Below are positions 32,775 to 44,600 of a stretch of 64,000 nt of DNA, piece by piece. Location: NCBI RefSeq assembly GCF_902459505.1, contig NC_047088.1:104647704-104711703 (forward strand). The letters are read 5' to 3'. The position numbers and the translations under genes were made by a program. The notes under the pieces are model-generated. The model saw only the letters and a list, made by a program, of their open reading frames with translations, was not told the origin of the DNA and searched no databases. This stretch comes from Geotrypetes seraphini (Eukaryota; Chordata; Amphibia; Gymnophiona; Dermophiidae). How positions within the stretch are numbered: the stretch's first letter is position 1; the number at the start of each line of letters is the position of its first letter.

Positions 32775-33680
32775 TGTATAAACATAACATAGTAACATAG
32801 TAGATGACAGTATATAAAGACCCGAATGGTCCATCCAGTCTGCCCAACCTGATTCAATTTAAATTTTTTTAATTTTTTCTTCTTAGCTATTTCTGGGCAA
32901 TAATCCAAAGCTCTACCCGGTACTGTGCTTGGGTTCCAACTGTCGAAATCTCCATTAAAGCCTACTCCATCCCATCTAAACCCTCCTAGCCATTGAAGCC
33001 CTCTCCAGCCCATCCTTCCCCAGACGGCCACATACAGACACAGACCGTGCAAGTCTGCACAGTACTGGCCTTAGTTCAATATTTAATATTATTTTCTGAT
33101 TCTAGGTCCTCTGTGTTCATCCCATGCTTCTTTGAACTCAGTCACCATTTTCCTCTCCACCACCTCTCTCGGGAGCGCATTCCAGGCATCCACCACCCTC
33201 TCCGTAAAGTAGAATTTCCTAACATTGCTCTTGAATCTACCACCCCTCAACCTCAAATTATGTCCTCTGGTTTTACCATTTTCCTTTCTCTGGAAAAGAT
33301 TTTGTTCAACGTTAATACCCTTCAAGTATTTGAACGTCTGAATCATATCTCCCCTGTCCCTCCTTTCCTCTAGGGTATAAATATTCAGGGCTTCCAATCT
33401 CTCCTCATACGTCTTCTGGCGAAAGCTTCCTATCATTTTCATCGCCCTCCTTTGGACCGCTTCAAGTCTTCTTACGTCCTTCACCAGATACGGTCTCCAA
33501 AACTGAACACAATACTCCAAGTGGGGCCTATATAGGGGCATCTTGTATTGAAAATCCTTGCATTGTAACCATGGCAAATTGTCACCCGTAAACTGTATAT
33601 TATGTATGTTTAACCTGTAACCCATTTTGAGCTCTTTGGGGAGAATGGGATAGAAGATGAAATAAATAAATGAATACACG
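32775..33680 (-). mobile_element. CR1-like LINE 3' end
   Basis: The minus-strand ORF at 33089-33679 contains LYRPHLEYCVQFWRPYLVKD, YEERLEALNIYTLEERRDRG and FKSNVRKFYFTERVVDAWNA. The 3' UTR runs to about 32775 ('aacatagtaacatagtagat' on plus). Confidence 0.9.
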
Positions 33681-34103
33681 GTTTCTATATTTAAAAACTA
33701 CAGAGTAATTACAGCACATCTGGTGAGTTAGCTTAGTTTTGACAACAATTTGAATTACAGTGTTCTGGCTTTTCAGGATAGTACAGTCTAGTTAGCCTTA
33801 CTACAGTGGTGAGCAATTTAATGCAGTCACGATGAGGATTATGATAAAAGTTATATTATTCTATGTGGCACATAACACAAAGATTTGTCGGGTATCAGTT
33901 TGACTCAAATTTCATCCAGAAGCTTAGGAATTATCCAGGTATCATTGAAAAATGTACTGTAGCTTGAAATCCACTGTGTAACTCCTTATAACATAATAAA
34001 TGAAAGACCTGCAAGGTCCATTCAGTCCAACAAGGTGGCCAGAGTTGAATCCGGCACGCTGCATGGGTTCCACTTCTTTATGATTCAACGCTGCTTATAC
34101 TTA

Positions 34104-34230
34104 CGGCCTCTTTTACAAAGCTGCTCTAGCGGCTGCCGCGCAGCAACAGCCCCAAAGCCCTTGAAATCTCCATGGGTTTCGGGGCCACTAGCGCAGCACA
34201 TCCGCTAGCGCGGCTTGGTAAAAGAGGCTG
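34104..34230. mobile_element. Palindromic PIF/Harbinger-like MITE, copy B
   Basis: 127 bp. Arms CGGCCTCTTTTACAAAGCTG and, inverted, CAGCCTCTTTTACCAAGCCG. 3-bp flanking duplication TTA. Confidence 0.75.
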
Positions 34231-34408
34231 TTAATCTCTGTCTCTCCCTGCCAGTTTTAGGGCACAGACCATAGAAGTCTGCATGTTACATTATATATGA
34301 ATAGGTTATAAAAATCCTCTGGAGGCTTCACCGTGAGATCTTTGAATTTTTGAAAGTCCTTCACATAGTACTGAAAAAAAAAAAATGCATGTAGATCTTG
34401 ATCTAAGC

Positions 34409-34575
34409 CAGGGGTAGGGTCCTCATGAGCTGTATTCCAGTCGGGTTTTCAGGATTTCCCCAATGAATATGCATGAGATCTATTTGCATGCACTGCTTTC
34501 AATGCATATTCATTGGGGAAATCCTGAAAACCCGACTGGAATATGGCTCTCGAGGACCAGAGTTCCCTACCCCTG
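34409..34575. mobile_element. Palindromic hAT MITE, copy 9
   Basis: 167 bp. Starts CAGGGGTAGGGTCCTCATGA. Perfect TSD ATCTAAGC at 34401-34408 and 34576-34583. Contains ATTTGCAT. Confidence 0.95.
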
Positions 34576-35246
34576 ATCTAAGCAATTTGCAAATTTACCC
34601 CATATGGTCTGTGTTACAAATTCTGCACCGTCTTGGTAGGTCTCCTGGACCATCTCTACACTGTCTGTATCTTTGTGGAGATGTGGTCTCCAGAACTGTA
34701 TGCACTTTTCTAGAACTGGTCTCATTAATTAGAGTTGCTGTGTTGTTTACTACTATTTCTGTAGCGCTACCGGATGCATGCAGCGCTTACAAACTAATTA
34801 TGACAGACACACAGGACAAAGGGTGAATCAATATATGCTGTTCATGAAGGGAAATACAAAATGATGAAGAGGTAGAGAGGGTAGGGGCCACAGAGTAAAT
34901 GAGAAGCAGATTGTTCTATCTCTGTGCATCTTCTGCCTGGAAGCGATGAGTCGGGGCTGCAGCAGCTGGAAAGCCCAAGCTGATATCTGTCCCGTCTGGA
35001 CTTTTGCCATTGAGATTATTTAAAATATGCTGAGGCAACAGAGCTACTTCAGAAAATTGGACTTCTGTCAGATTTATTTGGTTTTTTTTTCCACCAGTTT
35101 ATGAATTATTTTACATTTTATTCCATTGTTTTTACCCCTACTGTTTTTATTTTATTAATTGAATTTCCTGAATTCTATTGTTTAACGGTTCCTCCCTTCT
35201 ATTCCTTTTTACATATTACTTTAATTCATTTAGATATCATTTACAT

Positions 35247-36192
35247 CAGGGGTGCCCACACTTTTTTGGCTTGCGAGTACTTTTAAAATGACCAAGTCAA
35301 AATGATCTACCAACAATAAAATTTTAAAAAACACAAAGCACACTGTACGCAGAGAAAATGTTAATTATCATTTGTATTTGGGGATTTTATCAGAGATCAA
35401 GGCAGATGACTTTAAAATATGCAATGTCACCTCAGTAATAACTATACAGAAATAGACAAATATACCCCCTCCCCTTTTACTAAACCGTGATAGCGGTTTT
35501 TAGCGCAGGAAGCTGCGCTGATGCCCTGCTCTGCTCTCGATGCTCATAGGCTCCCTGCGCTAAAAACCGCTATTGCGGTTTAGTAAAAGGGGGCCATAGT
35601 GCAAAATATAGACAGCAGATATAAATTCTCAAAACAGACACATTTTGATCACTAAATTGAAAAAATCATTTTCCCTACCTTTTTGTCTGGCGATTTCATG
35701 AGTCTCTGATTGCACTTCCTTCTTCTGTAAAGCCAATATTTCTTTCTTTCTGCCTTTCTTTCTCTCTCCCCCTATCCCCCCAAGCCATCGTGCCGATTTC
35801 TCCACTTTCCTGATTCTTTCCCTACCCCCAAGCCATCGTGCCGATTTCTCCACTTTCCTGATTCTTTCCCTACCCCCAAGCCACCAACGCGATTTCTCCC
35901 TGCTGCTTCCCCGAGCCAAGCCTGGCGTATACAAGCGCTGGGCCCACAAGACTTCACTTCCGATGTCAATTCTAACATCAGGGAGGAAGTTCCAGGTCAC
36001 CCAAGCACCAGAACTTCCTCTCCAACATCAGAATTGACGTCAGAGGTGAAGTTTTGTAAATCCGGCGCTTGTACACGCCAGGCCTGGCTTGGGGAAGCAG
36101 CAGGGAGAAAAAGATTGCAAAAGCAATGCGATCGACTTGCGTTGCCTTTGCGATCTACTGGTCGATCATGATTGACCATTTGGGCCCCCCTG
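35247..36192. mobile_element. Non-autonomous hAT element (946 bp) with perfect TSD
   Basis: Ends CAGGGGTGCCCACACTTTTT and, inverted, CAGGGGGGCCCAAATGGTCA. The TSD ATTTACAT (35239-35246 and 36193-36200) is perfect with a central TA. It is interrupted by a Harbinger-like MITE at 35465-35595 and includes a duplicated ~58 bp unit at 35775-35890. A relative lies at about 60.9-61.4 kb in inverse orientation. Confidence 0.9.
35465..35595. mobile_element. Palindromic PIF/Harbinger-like MITE, copy C
   Basis: 131 bp, arms CCCCCTCCCCTTTTACTAAA and the inverse. Flanked by ATA on both sides. The sister hAT copy at about 61.05 kb lacks this insertion and has a single ATA. Confidence 0.88.
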
Positions 36193-36399
36193 ATTTACAT
36201 AGATGGTGTTCCTATCTGTAAAGTTAGGAATTTCTATGAAATATTCTATATGCTTCTCTCCTCTCCACTCCTTCCTGCCCTCCATAGTCCTCCCTACCCT
36301 CTTCTAACCCCTTCCTCTGTAATGTCGCCTAGAGCTTGTATAGATATGTGAGACACACAAATGGAAGAAATAAAATAAATATAGTGTATTACAAGTTGG

Positions 36400-36545
36400 A
36401 CAGTTTAGGACCTAAACACAGCTTCAAAAGTGAGCTTTGAGCCTGGATTTGAATACCATCAGAGATGGAGCCTGGCGTACTGATTCAGGCAGGTTGTTCC
36501 AGGCATACAGCACAGCAAGGCAGAAGGAGCAGAGTTGGGAGTTGG
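36400..36545 (-). mobile_element. LINE C-terminal fragment
   Basis: The minus strand encodes a short stretch of the 'gnsLP.alr.a.sl..FK..LK.hlf' type seen at LINE C-termini. Diverged. Confidence 0.35.
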
Positions 36546-37079
36546 CAGTTGAGGAGAAGTGAATTTGTTTGTTGGTTACTCTTCCTCCATAGACTATAGT
36601 TCCTCTTTGGCAGCCTTTAGATTATCAGATATGATTACCTCAGAATCCTTCTCTTGTTTGATTGTTGTCAGTTCATTACCCCAGGCATTTCCACTTCAGA
36701 TGCAAAACTCTGCACGTTACCTGACCATTTCTGCTAGGAGGTTGTGCATGGCATAAATACTGGCCCCAAAACACACACATAGCATATCTAATATGTGTAG
36801 AATTTTAGACACATCCTATTTTTCTTAACGGCTGCCTCTCTGCATCATGGAACGAGGACACTGTTGCTTTGTTTTGGATTTTTTTTAAAGTAAGGGTATG
36901 GGGATTTGATATACCGCCTTTTTGTGGTCCAATAAAATTACTTTTATATTTATTATTTGCAGATACTTTCTCTGTTCCACTTTTTTATACCTGGGGCAAT
37001 GGAGGGCTATACAAGATTGGGGAATCGGTATATAGTCTTGTTCTAGTTTTAAAATGGTTTCAAAGAGAAAGAAAGAATT

Positions 37080-37460
37080 AGGGAGAAAGGAAGGAATACG
37101 CTAAAGGAGAAGGGAGTAACCTGATGAGGCACAGAGAGGGAACCCATGAGGGAGAGAGATAATGAAGAAGAAAGGAGAGATGTGAAGATTGTGCATGAAG
37201 TTAAGAATGCTGCATGTGTTGGGGGACAAGTGGTGGATGCATGGGGAGCAAGATAAGGGGAAAGAGGGAGGAGGAAGATGGGCGGGGTAGGGAGGGAGGC
37301 AGAGTATGAGAGGAGGGGGCAGCATATGAGGGGAAAGAGATAACGAGGAAGAGAGATTAACATGGGAAACCGAGGGAAAATGTGTGTAAGGAGATACTTC
37401 AAACCATGGCTCACAATGTTCCATTGACAGTAGAAGAAATGGTCGCTGATACTTTCCACC
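37080..37460. repeat. Purine-rich low-complexity stretch
   Basis: GA-rich on the plus strand throughout. The overlapping minus-strand ORFs are compositional artefacts. Confidence 0.6.
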
Positions 37461-37539
37461 CCTTCTCCTTTACTGTTCTTACAGTTCCTTGCCAGAAGAC
37501 AAGGGAAAAAGAATCCTGAGGGTATTTTAATTTATCAAA

Positions 37540-38340
37540 AATTCAAAATCTTTAGGAAGTGTGAGCTTTTCCAAAAAGTAAATTTGATCATTTTCATTCC
37601 ATAGAGAGTATCCCTTCAGAGTATAGGGAATGGTAGTAAGACTGAAAGATATTCTCTTGTCCTGGACTTGCATAATCTAAACAAATTTGCTTTTTATGAA
37701 ATTGGCTGGGCATTTTCTTGCCTTGTTTCTCTGTCTGTATAGTTTGTACTTGAAATAGGAGAGACACTTTTTGGTGAATCAATGAATTCAAAACATCTAT
37801 CTTTTTGCTGGGATGACTAGACATTTTGGCCTTATCTTTATATAGTTGCTTTTCCAACCTTAAACTCTCTCTTGCCACTGACTATGTAAGCAATAATATT
37901 CCTCCTCAATAGTGCCTTGGTCATTTTTCTAAAATAAAATAAGTGTTCATGTTCTTTATTTTGTTCTTGAAAGTCATTCTGTTCTCTATGGGAGTTTTGC
38001 ATACTAGTATTGGCAATATAGTTTTTTGGAAACTAGGTAAGTTGAAGCTGTTCAGTAAAACTAGGAAAAGTAAAGTCATATACCTAGTTTTTGGGGTTTT
38101 TGAAAATCTAGGTAAACACTAGGTAAAACATTTTAATTAGATGTATTAATCCCAATTTACCCCATTCTTGCAATGTTCATGTTTATTGGCAATTTGATGA
38201 GATCGCCCTCAATTATAAAGCAAATCAGAGTGATTTATGATAAAACCTAATCAGAACAGAGCTCTATAAAATAAAAGGAAAGATATCAGACATTCCAGAG
38301 AAGAATTCAAATATTAAAACAACATTGGCCTCTGCCTTAT
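37540..38340 (-). mobile_element. L1/Tx1-like LINE fragment
   Basis: The minus-strand ORF at 37594-37878 contains YYHSLYSEGILSMEN and a preceding coiled, Lys-rich stretch. This resembles the L1 linker upstream of RT (F..YY..LY). Confidence 0.5.
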
Positions 38341-38574
38341 TGACAAAACTAATTTTATAATTTCTTTCTCTGGAAGAAAAACATTGAAGTACTCCCTACC
38401 CTAACTCTCTTCCCTCCTTTACTCTGATCTCAAGGTACAGCAGTAGTAGTTGGGATGCAAAAGGTAGGGAGTTTTTCTAGGAGGTTGGATAAGTACAGGG
38501 AGAACTGGGGTAGAGAGATAGTGGGAGGAGGTATTATTTGGCAGGTGGAATTCTGACAGAGGAGATCAAAGAAT

Positions 38575-39305
38575 GGGGGGGTCTCAGTTTATATTAGAGA
38601 TTTCTCCAGATGTGCATCCCCACCCCAGACTCGTTACAGGCCTCCCTCAGACCTGCTTTGAGCCCTGGTTGTCCAGCTGTGAGCAAGTACAGGAGTGACC
38701 CCTACCATGTCCTGTCCCAGCCGGCTCTGCACAATCGCTCTCTATCAAACACATTGTAAGCCTCCCCCAGGCTTGCCTCAAGGCCTGGTGATCCAGCAGT
38801 GAGTTGGGACAGAAGCAACCCCTCCAGTGTCCTGTCCTGGCCACCTCCGTACCACCCCATCTCCCTCACCTGAAAAGGCCTACCTTGCAAGCCCTGGTGG
38901 TCTAGCAGTGAACCTCTTATGCTCCTGCTCTGTGCAGAGTCACTAAAGGAAATGACTGCCAAGAGTTTCCGCTGCAACCTCGAGACTTTGGGAGACATGC
39001 AACAGATTGGGGAGGTGGCGGGATTGCAGAGCCAGATGGGACATAACATGTTAGGGGTCACTTCTGTCCCAGCTCACTGCTGGACCTTCAGGGCTCAAGG
39101 CAAGCCCGGTGGAGGCCTGCAATTGGTCAGGGAGAGGGTGGCAAGGACAGGAAAAGGAGGAATTGCTCCTGTCTCGGCTCACAAATGGACCACCAATACC
39201 TATATTTGAATATAAACCCTCGGTTTATATGCGAGTCCGCCTTCTTTCCCCCTTTTTGGGGAGAAAAAAAGGGCCTTGGTTTATATTCGAGTATATATAG
39301 TAGTT
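38575..39305. repeat. Repeat with ~120 bp internal duplications and a 'tttatattcgagtatatata' end
   Basis: The blocks 'gccctggttgtccagctgtg', 'aggcctggtgatccagcagt' and 'agccctggtggtctagcagt' recur at roughly 120 bp. The ends share a 'gtttatat' motif that could be terminal inverted repeats. Confidence 0.4.
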
Positions 39306-39520
39306 ACATATAGCTGGATGGGAGAGATTAACATTAAAATATGTCAGCAGATTAGGCTGTATAATCATATAATCACAGCTATGATCCAATTAAAAAGTTA
39401 ACCGTTTATGTTTATACAAAATACATTGTTGAAAATATATTTGTGAAGTGCTCAGACCAAGAAACCCATATAATAGTGATGTCACTACAATGAGGTTTAC
39501 AAGGGGACCATCATCGCCTT

Positions 39521-39742
39521 CACATGCAGAGGGGGAATGGCATTGAAATGTAGGCAGGCAGCAATTCACTAAAAAAAAAAAAAAAAGAGGGACACCAATT
39601 GAGCTGACCGATCCAAAATAAGTGACTGCTGAGGACCAGTCACTTATTTTGGATCGGTCAGTCCAGCTGATGTCCCTCTTTTTTTTTTTTTTAGTGAATT
39701 GCTGCCTGCCTACATTTCAATGCCATTCCCCCTCTGCGTGCG
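39521..39742. repeat. Large near-perfect hairpin (arms ~105 bp, 8-bp spacer)
   Basis: Left arm 39521-39628 and right arm 39637-39742 are about 95% identical as inverted repeats, with a spacer at 39629-39636. The arms share GATCCAAAATAAGTGACTG and the A/T tract. Confidence 0.9.
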
Positions 39743-40310
39743 TAAATCGGAGGATGATCGGGACAGAGGTTAGTGAATCGGGTTGGAGGGAAATTGGGTC
39801 GCAAAGGGGTTGCTAAGTGGTCGGAGGTTGATCGATGGGCTTAGTGAATCTAACCCCTTATATCACATCCATGTCTTACTATTTGTCCTCCCTATTCCCT
39901 TTTCCATTGTACCCTAATTCTAGCCTACTGATAGGAGTGCAACTTTCCGACTGCCTTGCCTTTTGCTGCCCTGCTCTCTGCCCTGCTTCTCTGCTCTCAG
40001 CTCCGATCTCCTGCCTGCCCCGCAGTGCAAGCCCGTGGTTTTAACCCACGGGCTTAAAGCAGGTTAAAACCACGGGCTTGCCAAGTTTTAAAAAAAAAAG
40101 TTTCCTGCTCTGTTGGACACAGAGGGCCAGCGCATGTGCAACCATCTACAGATGGTCTGCGCATGCATCAGGATCGCTATAGAGCGATCTGGGCACTCGG
40201 TTGGGAGCATGATTCCAATCACTCTCATTTGCATGAGGGCGATTTGTGAATCAGTCCCCCCGGACACAGATCAGATCGGATCGGATCCATGCCCTTAGTG
40301 AATCTAGCCC
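39743..40310. repeat. Unclassified repeat related to 49.87-50.6 kb
   Basis: Shares, in inverse orientation with 49865-50600, 'gcatgcgcagaccat'-type sequence, a hairpin around 'aagcccgtggttttaaccc' and ends 'tagtgaatctagccc'. Confidence 0.6.
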
Positions 40311-40709
40311 AAGGAGTCTTATTTAGTTGATAATGCTATGTTGAATAAGTACTACAAATTATCGGAATAGTTAACTACGGTGTTGCAGGAATGTACTGCA
40401 TAATGAGGGGGCATTTTCGATATGATGTCTAAATCCGAGTTTAAATGAACATGACCATTTTCAAAACAGGAAAACATCTCTTTTGTTTGAAAATGGTCAT
40501 TTCCTAGATGTGTTTGTCCCCTATCTTTTTGAACCATTTTCGGAAGAACCACCTCCCCATACAAATGAAAAATGCACAAAAAACAGCCTTTAGGAAATAG
40601 GAGGGACTAGCATTCTTAGTATACTGGCCACATAGACATCCCAGCAGAGCAGTGGAGCACCCTAGGGATCACTGCAGTGAACTTCACATATAAAGTCCCA
40701 GGTACAAAT

Positions 40710-41233
40710 TAGAGAGTTGCGCGGGGACAGAAATCCCACCCATCCCCACCCGTCCCCGCCAGGATCCTCTCCGTCCCCACCCATCCCCGCCAGGATCCTC
40801 TCCATCCCCACCCGTCCCCGTCAGGATCCTCTTCGTCCCCCACCCATCCCCGCAAGGAATTACCTCCATCCCCACCCGTCCCCATAAAAAGCAGCAATTA
40901 CTTCTGACAGGATCATCAATTCCACAGTTTCTTTTGTGTTTGCAATGCTGTTTTCCTTGTGGAATCTCTTTGGTGGAACCCTTTTTTTGTTTTCTGTTCA
41001 GGTAATTAACTTACAAACCCCTCTTTTACTAAGGCTGATTTGTCCATTATATTATATAGACGAACTCTGCTTCCAAAGCCCATCCCCGTGGGAGTCCCAT
41101 TGGCTAGAGGGGGTCCCCGTCGGAGTTCCATGGGCCAGAGGGGGGTCCCCATGGGAGTCCCTTGGGTTAGGGGGGGGGGATTCCTGCGGGACCCGCGGGA
41201 TTCCCACGATCCCCGTTCCCGTGCAGACCTCTA
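40710..41233. mobile_element. Non-autonomous hAT element (524 bp) with Ac-type TSD
   Basis: Ends TAGAGAGTTGCGCGGGGACA and, inverted, TAGAGGTCTGCACGGGAACG. The perfect TSD GTACAAAT lies at 40702-40709 and 41234-41241. Contains a ~33 bp minisatellite at 40725-40880 ('ccccgccaggatcctctcc'). Confidence 0.9.
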
Positions 41234-41329
41234 GTACAAATCTCACCATAATCCCCTTACACTGTATTTGGAGCCCTCCAGAACTTACTGTACACCACTC
41301 TAATAGTCTTTATGCCTACAGGTGTTACC

Positions 41330-41590
41330 TATATTTATTTATTTGGGAATTACAGTGTTAACTGCCTTTGTGTGAAAAGTGGTTTACAACACATTGAATG
41401 GTAATCTGATACTCTTGAGTATTTTCCCTGTCTTGTCAGGCTCATAATCTAACTGTGGTACCTGGGGCAATAGAGGGATTGAGTGACTTGCCCAGGGTCA
41501 TGGGGAGCAGGCTGGAATTCAGCTCACAACCTCAGGGTGCTGAGGCAGCAGCTGTAACCACTAGGCCACTCCCTCCCTCCCTCCAATGCC
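41330..41590 (-). mobile_element. tRNA-headed SINE, minus strand
   Basis: The inverse of the 29.14 kb SINE: 'gtggcctagtggttacagct' (A box) then 'catgaccctgggcaagtcac' on the minus strand. Confidence 0.8.
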
Positions 41591-41633
41591 ACTTTATGCC
41601 ATTTTTTGGATGCTTTCTCTTTTGAAAATATAG

Positions 41634-44600
41634 AAACATAGAAACATAGAAAGATGACGGCAGATAAGGGCTACAGCCCATCAAGTCTGCCCACACCATC
41701 GACCCTCCCTTTTAAGTCTAATGTCCCATTTAAGTAGATTTGTAAGAATGCCATTCTACTGCCCCGCTCTTTCAAGTCTATACCCTAGTGATCCTATCCT
41801 TTGGCTGACCCTCGTAGGGATCCTACATAGGTATCCCATTTTTTCTTAAAGTCTGGGACGCTGTGTGCCTCTATCACCTGCATTGGAAGCTTGTTCCAAT
41901 GCTCAATCACTCTCTCCGTGAAGAAGTACTTCCTGGCATCTCCACGAAACTTCCCTCCCCTGAGTTTGAGCGGATGACCTCTTGTGGTCGAGGGTCCCTT
42001 CAGGAGAAAGATATCATCTTCCACCTCGACCCGTCCCGTGATGTACTTAAATGTCTCAATCATGTCGCCCCTCTCCCTACGCTCCTCGAGAGAGTAGAGC
42101 TGTAACTTGCTCAGTCTTTCCTCATACGGGAGACCCTTTAGCCCCGAGACCATCCTGGTGGCCATCCGCTGAACCGATTCAACTCTGAGCACATCTTTAC
42201 AGTAGTGTGGCCTCCAAAATTGCACACAGTATTCCAGATGAGGTCTCACCATGGCTCTGTACAATGGCATCATGACTTCAGGCTTCCTGCTGACGAAGCT
42301 TCTCCTGATACAACCTATCATCTGCCGTGCTTTAGATGAAGCCTTCTCCACTTGAGTGGCAGCTTTCATATCAGCACTGATGATTACTCCTAAGTCTCGT
42401 TCTGCCGTAGTTCTGGTTAAAGTTTCTCCATTCAGGGTGTAAGTTCTGCAAGGGTTTCTGTTTCCGAGATGCATGACCTTACATTTCTTGGCGTTGAAGC
42501 CCAGCTGCCAGATCGAGGACCAGCTTTCTAGAGTACGCAGGTCTTGCTCCATAGCATCCTTTAGATTATAGTCGTTTACTATATTGCATAGTTTGGCATC
42601 ATCAGCGAACAAGGTTACCTTGCCTTGAAGCCCCTGAGTCAGATCCCTAATGAATATGTTGAAGAGGAGAGGGCCCAGGACTGAGCCCTGTGGCACTCCG
42701 CTAGTCACTTCCGACATTTTAGAGAGAGTACCATTAACCACTACCCTCTGAAGTCTGCCACTAAGCCAATCTTTGACCCATGTAGTTAGAGTCTCTCCCA
42801 ACCCCATTGATTTCATCTTGTTCAGCAGCCTGCGGTGTGGGACGCTGTCAAACGCTTTGCTGAAGTCCAGGTACACGACGTCTAAGGACTCACCTGAGTC
42901 CAGTCTTTTTGTTACCCAGTCAAAGAAGCTGATAAGATTGGACTGGCATGACCTACCCTTGGTGAATCCATGTTGACTGGGATCCCGGAGATTTTCCTCG
43001 TTTAGGATCGTATCCAATCTATACTTAACCAGTGTCTCCATGAGTTTACACACTATTGAGGTGAGGCTTACCGGTCTATAGTTCGCAGCCTCAGCCTTGC
43101 AACCCTTTTTATGTAGAGGAACGACGTTGGCAGTTTTCCAGTCCAACGGTACTTTCCCCGTACTTAGTGAAAGATTGAAGAGCACTGCCAACGGTTCTGC
43201 CAGAACATCTCTCAATTCTCTGAGCACTCTTGGGTGTAGATTGTCCGGTCCCATGGCTTTGCTCACCTTGAGTCTTGCCAGTTCGTTATAGACGTCCCCA
43301 GGTGTGAACTCAAAATTCTGAAACGGGTCATCCACGTCTTGTTTCTCTTTCAACTGTGGTCCATGTCCTGGTGCCTCGCAGGTGAAGACTGAGCAGAAAT
43401 ATTCATTTAGTAGTTCTGCTTTCTTGTAGTCCGCCACTGCGTAGTTTCCGTCCGGTTGTCTAAGGCGTACTATACCGTCTGTGTTCCTTTTCCTATCACT
43501 GATATACCTAAAGAAGGATTTGTCCCCCTTTTTAATGTTTTTTGCCAGAGTTTCTTCCACTCGAAGTTTGGCCTCCCTAACTGCTGTTTTGACTGCTGCA
43601 GATCTGGTCTTATATTCTACTTTAGTTTCTTTTTTTTGCGTACGTTTGTAGGAAAGAAATGCTTTTTTCTTTTCTTTAATGAGGTGCGAGATCTCTCCAG
43701 TGAACCATTGGGGTTTGTTGTTTCTTTGCCGTTTATCTACTGATTTTATGTAGCGATTAGTTGCTTCGTGTATGGATGATTTCAGGTATGACCACATAGT
43801 TTCCACATTGCCGGTCTCTGCTTGGTCCTGCAGCGTCTGATGAACGAAATCTCCCATGCGTGTGAAGTCGGTGCCCCGGAAATTGAGTACCTTTGTTTTT
43901 GTAATTGATTTAGGGGATCCTTTCCCAAGGTTGAACCATATCATGTTATGGTCGCTGGAGGCTAATGTATCTCCCACTGAAACCTCTGAGACGCTTTCCC
44001 CGTTGGTGAGTACCAGGTCTAGGATCGCCTGGTCCCTAGTGGGCTCCGTTACCATCTGTCTGAGATGTACTCCTTCTATGGAGGTCAAAAGCTTCCTGCT
44101 GCTGCTGGTTGTTGCTGAAAATGTGTTCCAATCTGCATCAGGCATGTTGAAGTCCCCTAGCAGTACAGTGTCGCCCCGTAGAGTTATGTTCTCTATGTCT
44201 TCAATTAATTCTGCGTCCATGTTTTCCGGTTGTCTTGGAGGTCTGTATACCACACCAAGATACAGGCATTTTTTGCCACCTCTTGCCAGGTTTACCCAGA
44301 GGGACTCCCCGGTGTACTTGACATCAGTGATCCTGGTGGTTTTGATGTCCTCTTTAATGTATAGTGCTACCCCTCCTCCTAACCTGCCCTCTCTGTCCTG
44401 ACGAAGGAGATTGTACCCTGGTATGGCCATATCCCACCCATGTGCGTCTGTGAACCAAGTCTCGGATATTGCCACCACGTCCAGGTTGGCATCTCCTATT
44501 TCAGTTTCCAGTTCTAGAATTTTGTTACCTAAACTGTGTGCATTAACATACATGGCCCTCCACTCTTTGTGTTTGCTAAGTCCCTGTAAGGCTATTCCTG

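Noticed and set aside
37049-37459. 136- and 107-codon Ser/Pro/Leu-rich minus ORFs
   Set aside because: Pure purine-rich plus strand gives such frames. No domain or splice context.
43856-44401. 181-codon plus-strand ORF
   Set aside because: Antisense shadow of the CR1 endonuclease region, whose minus-strand frame has clear motifs.
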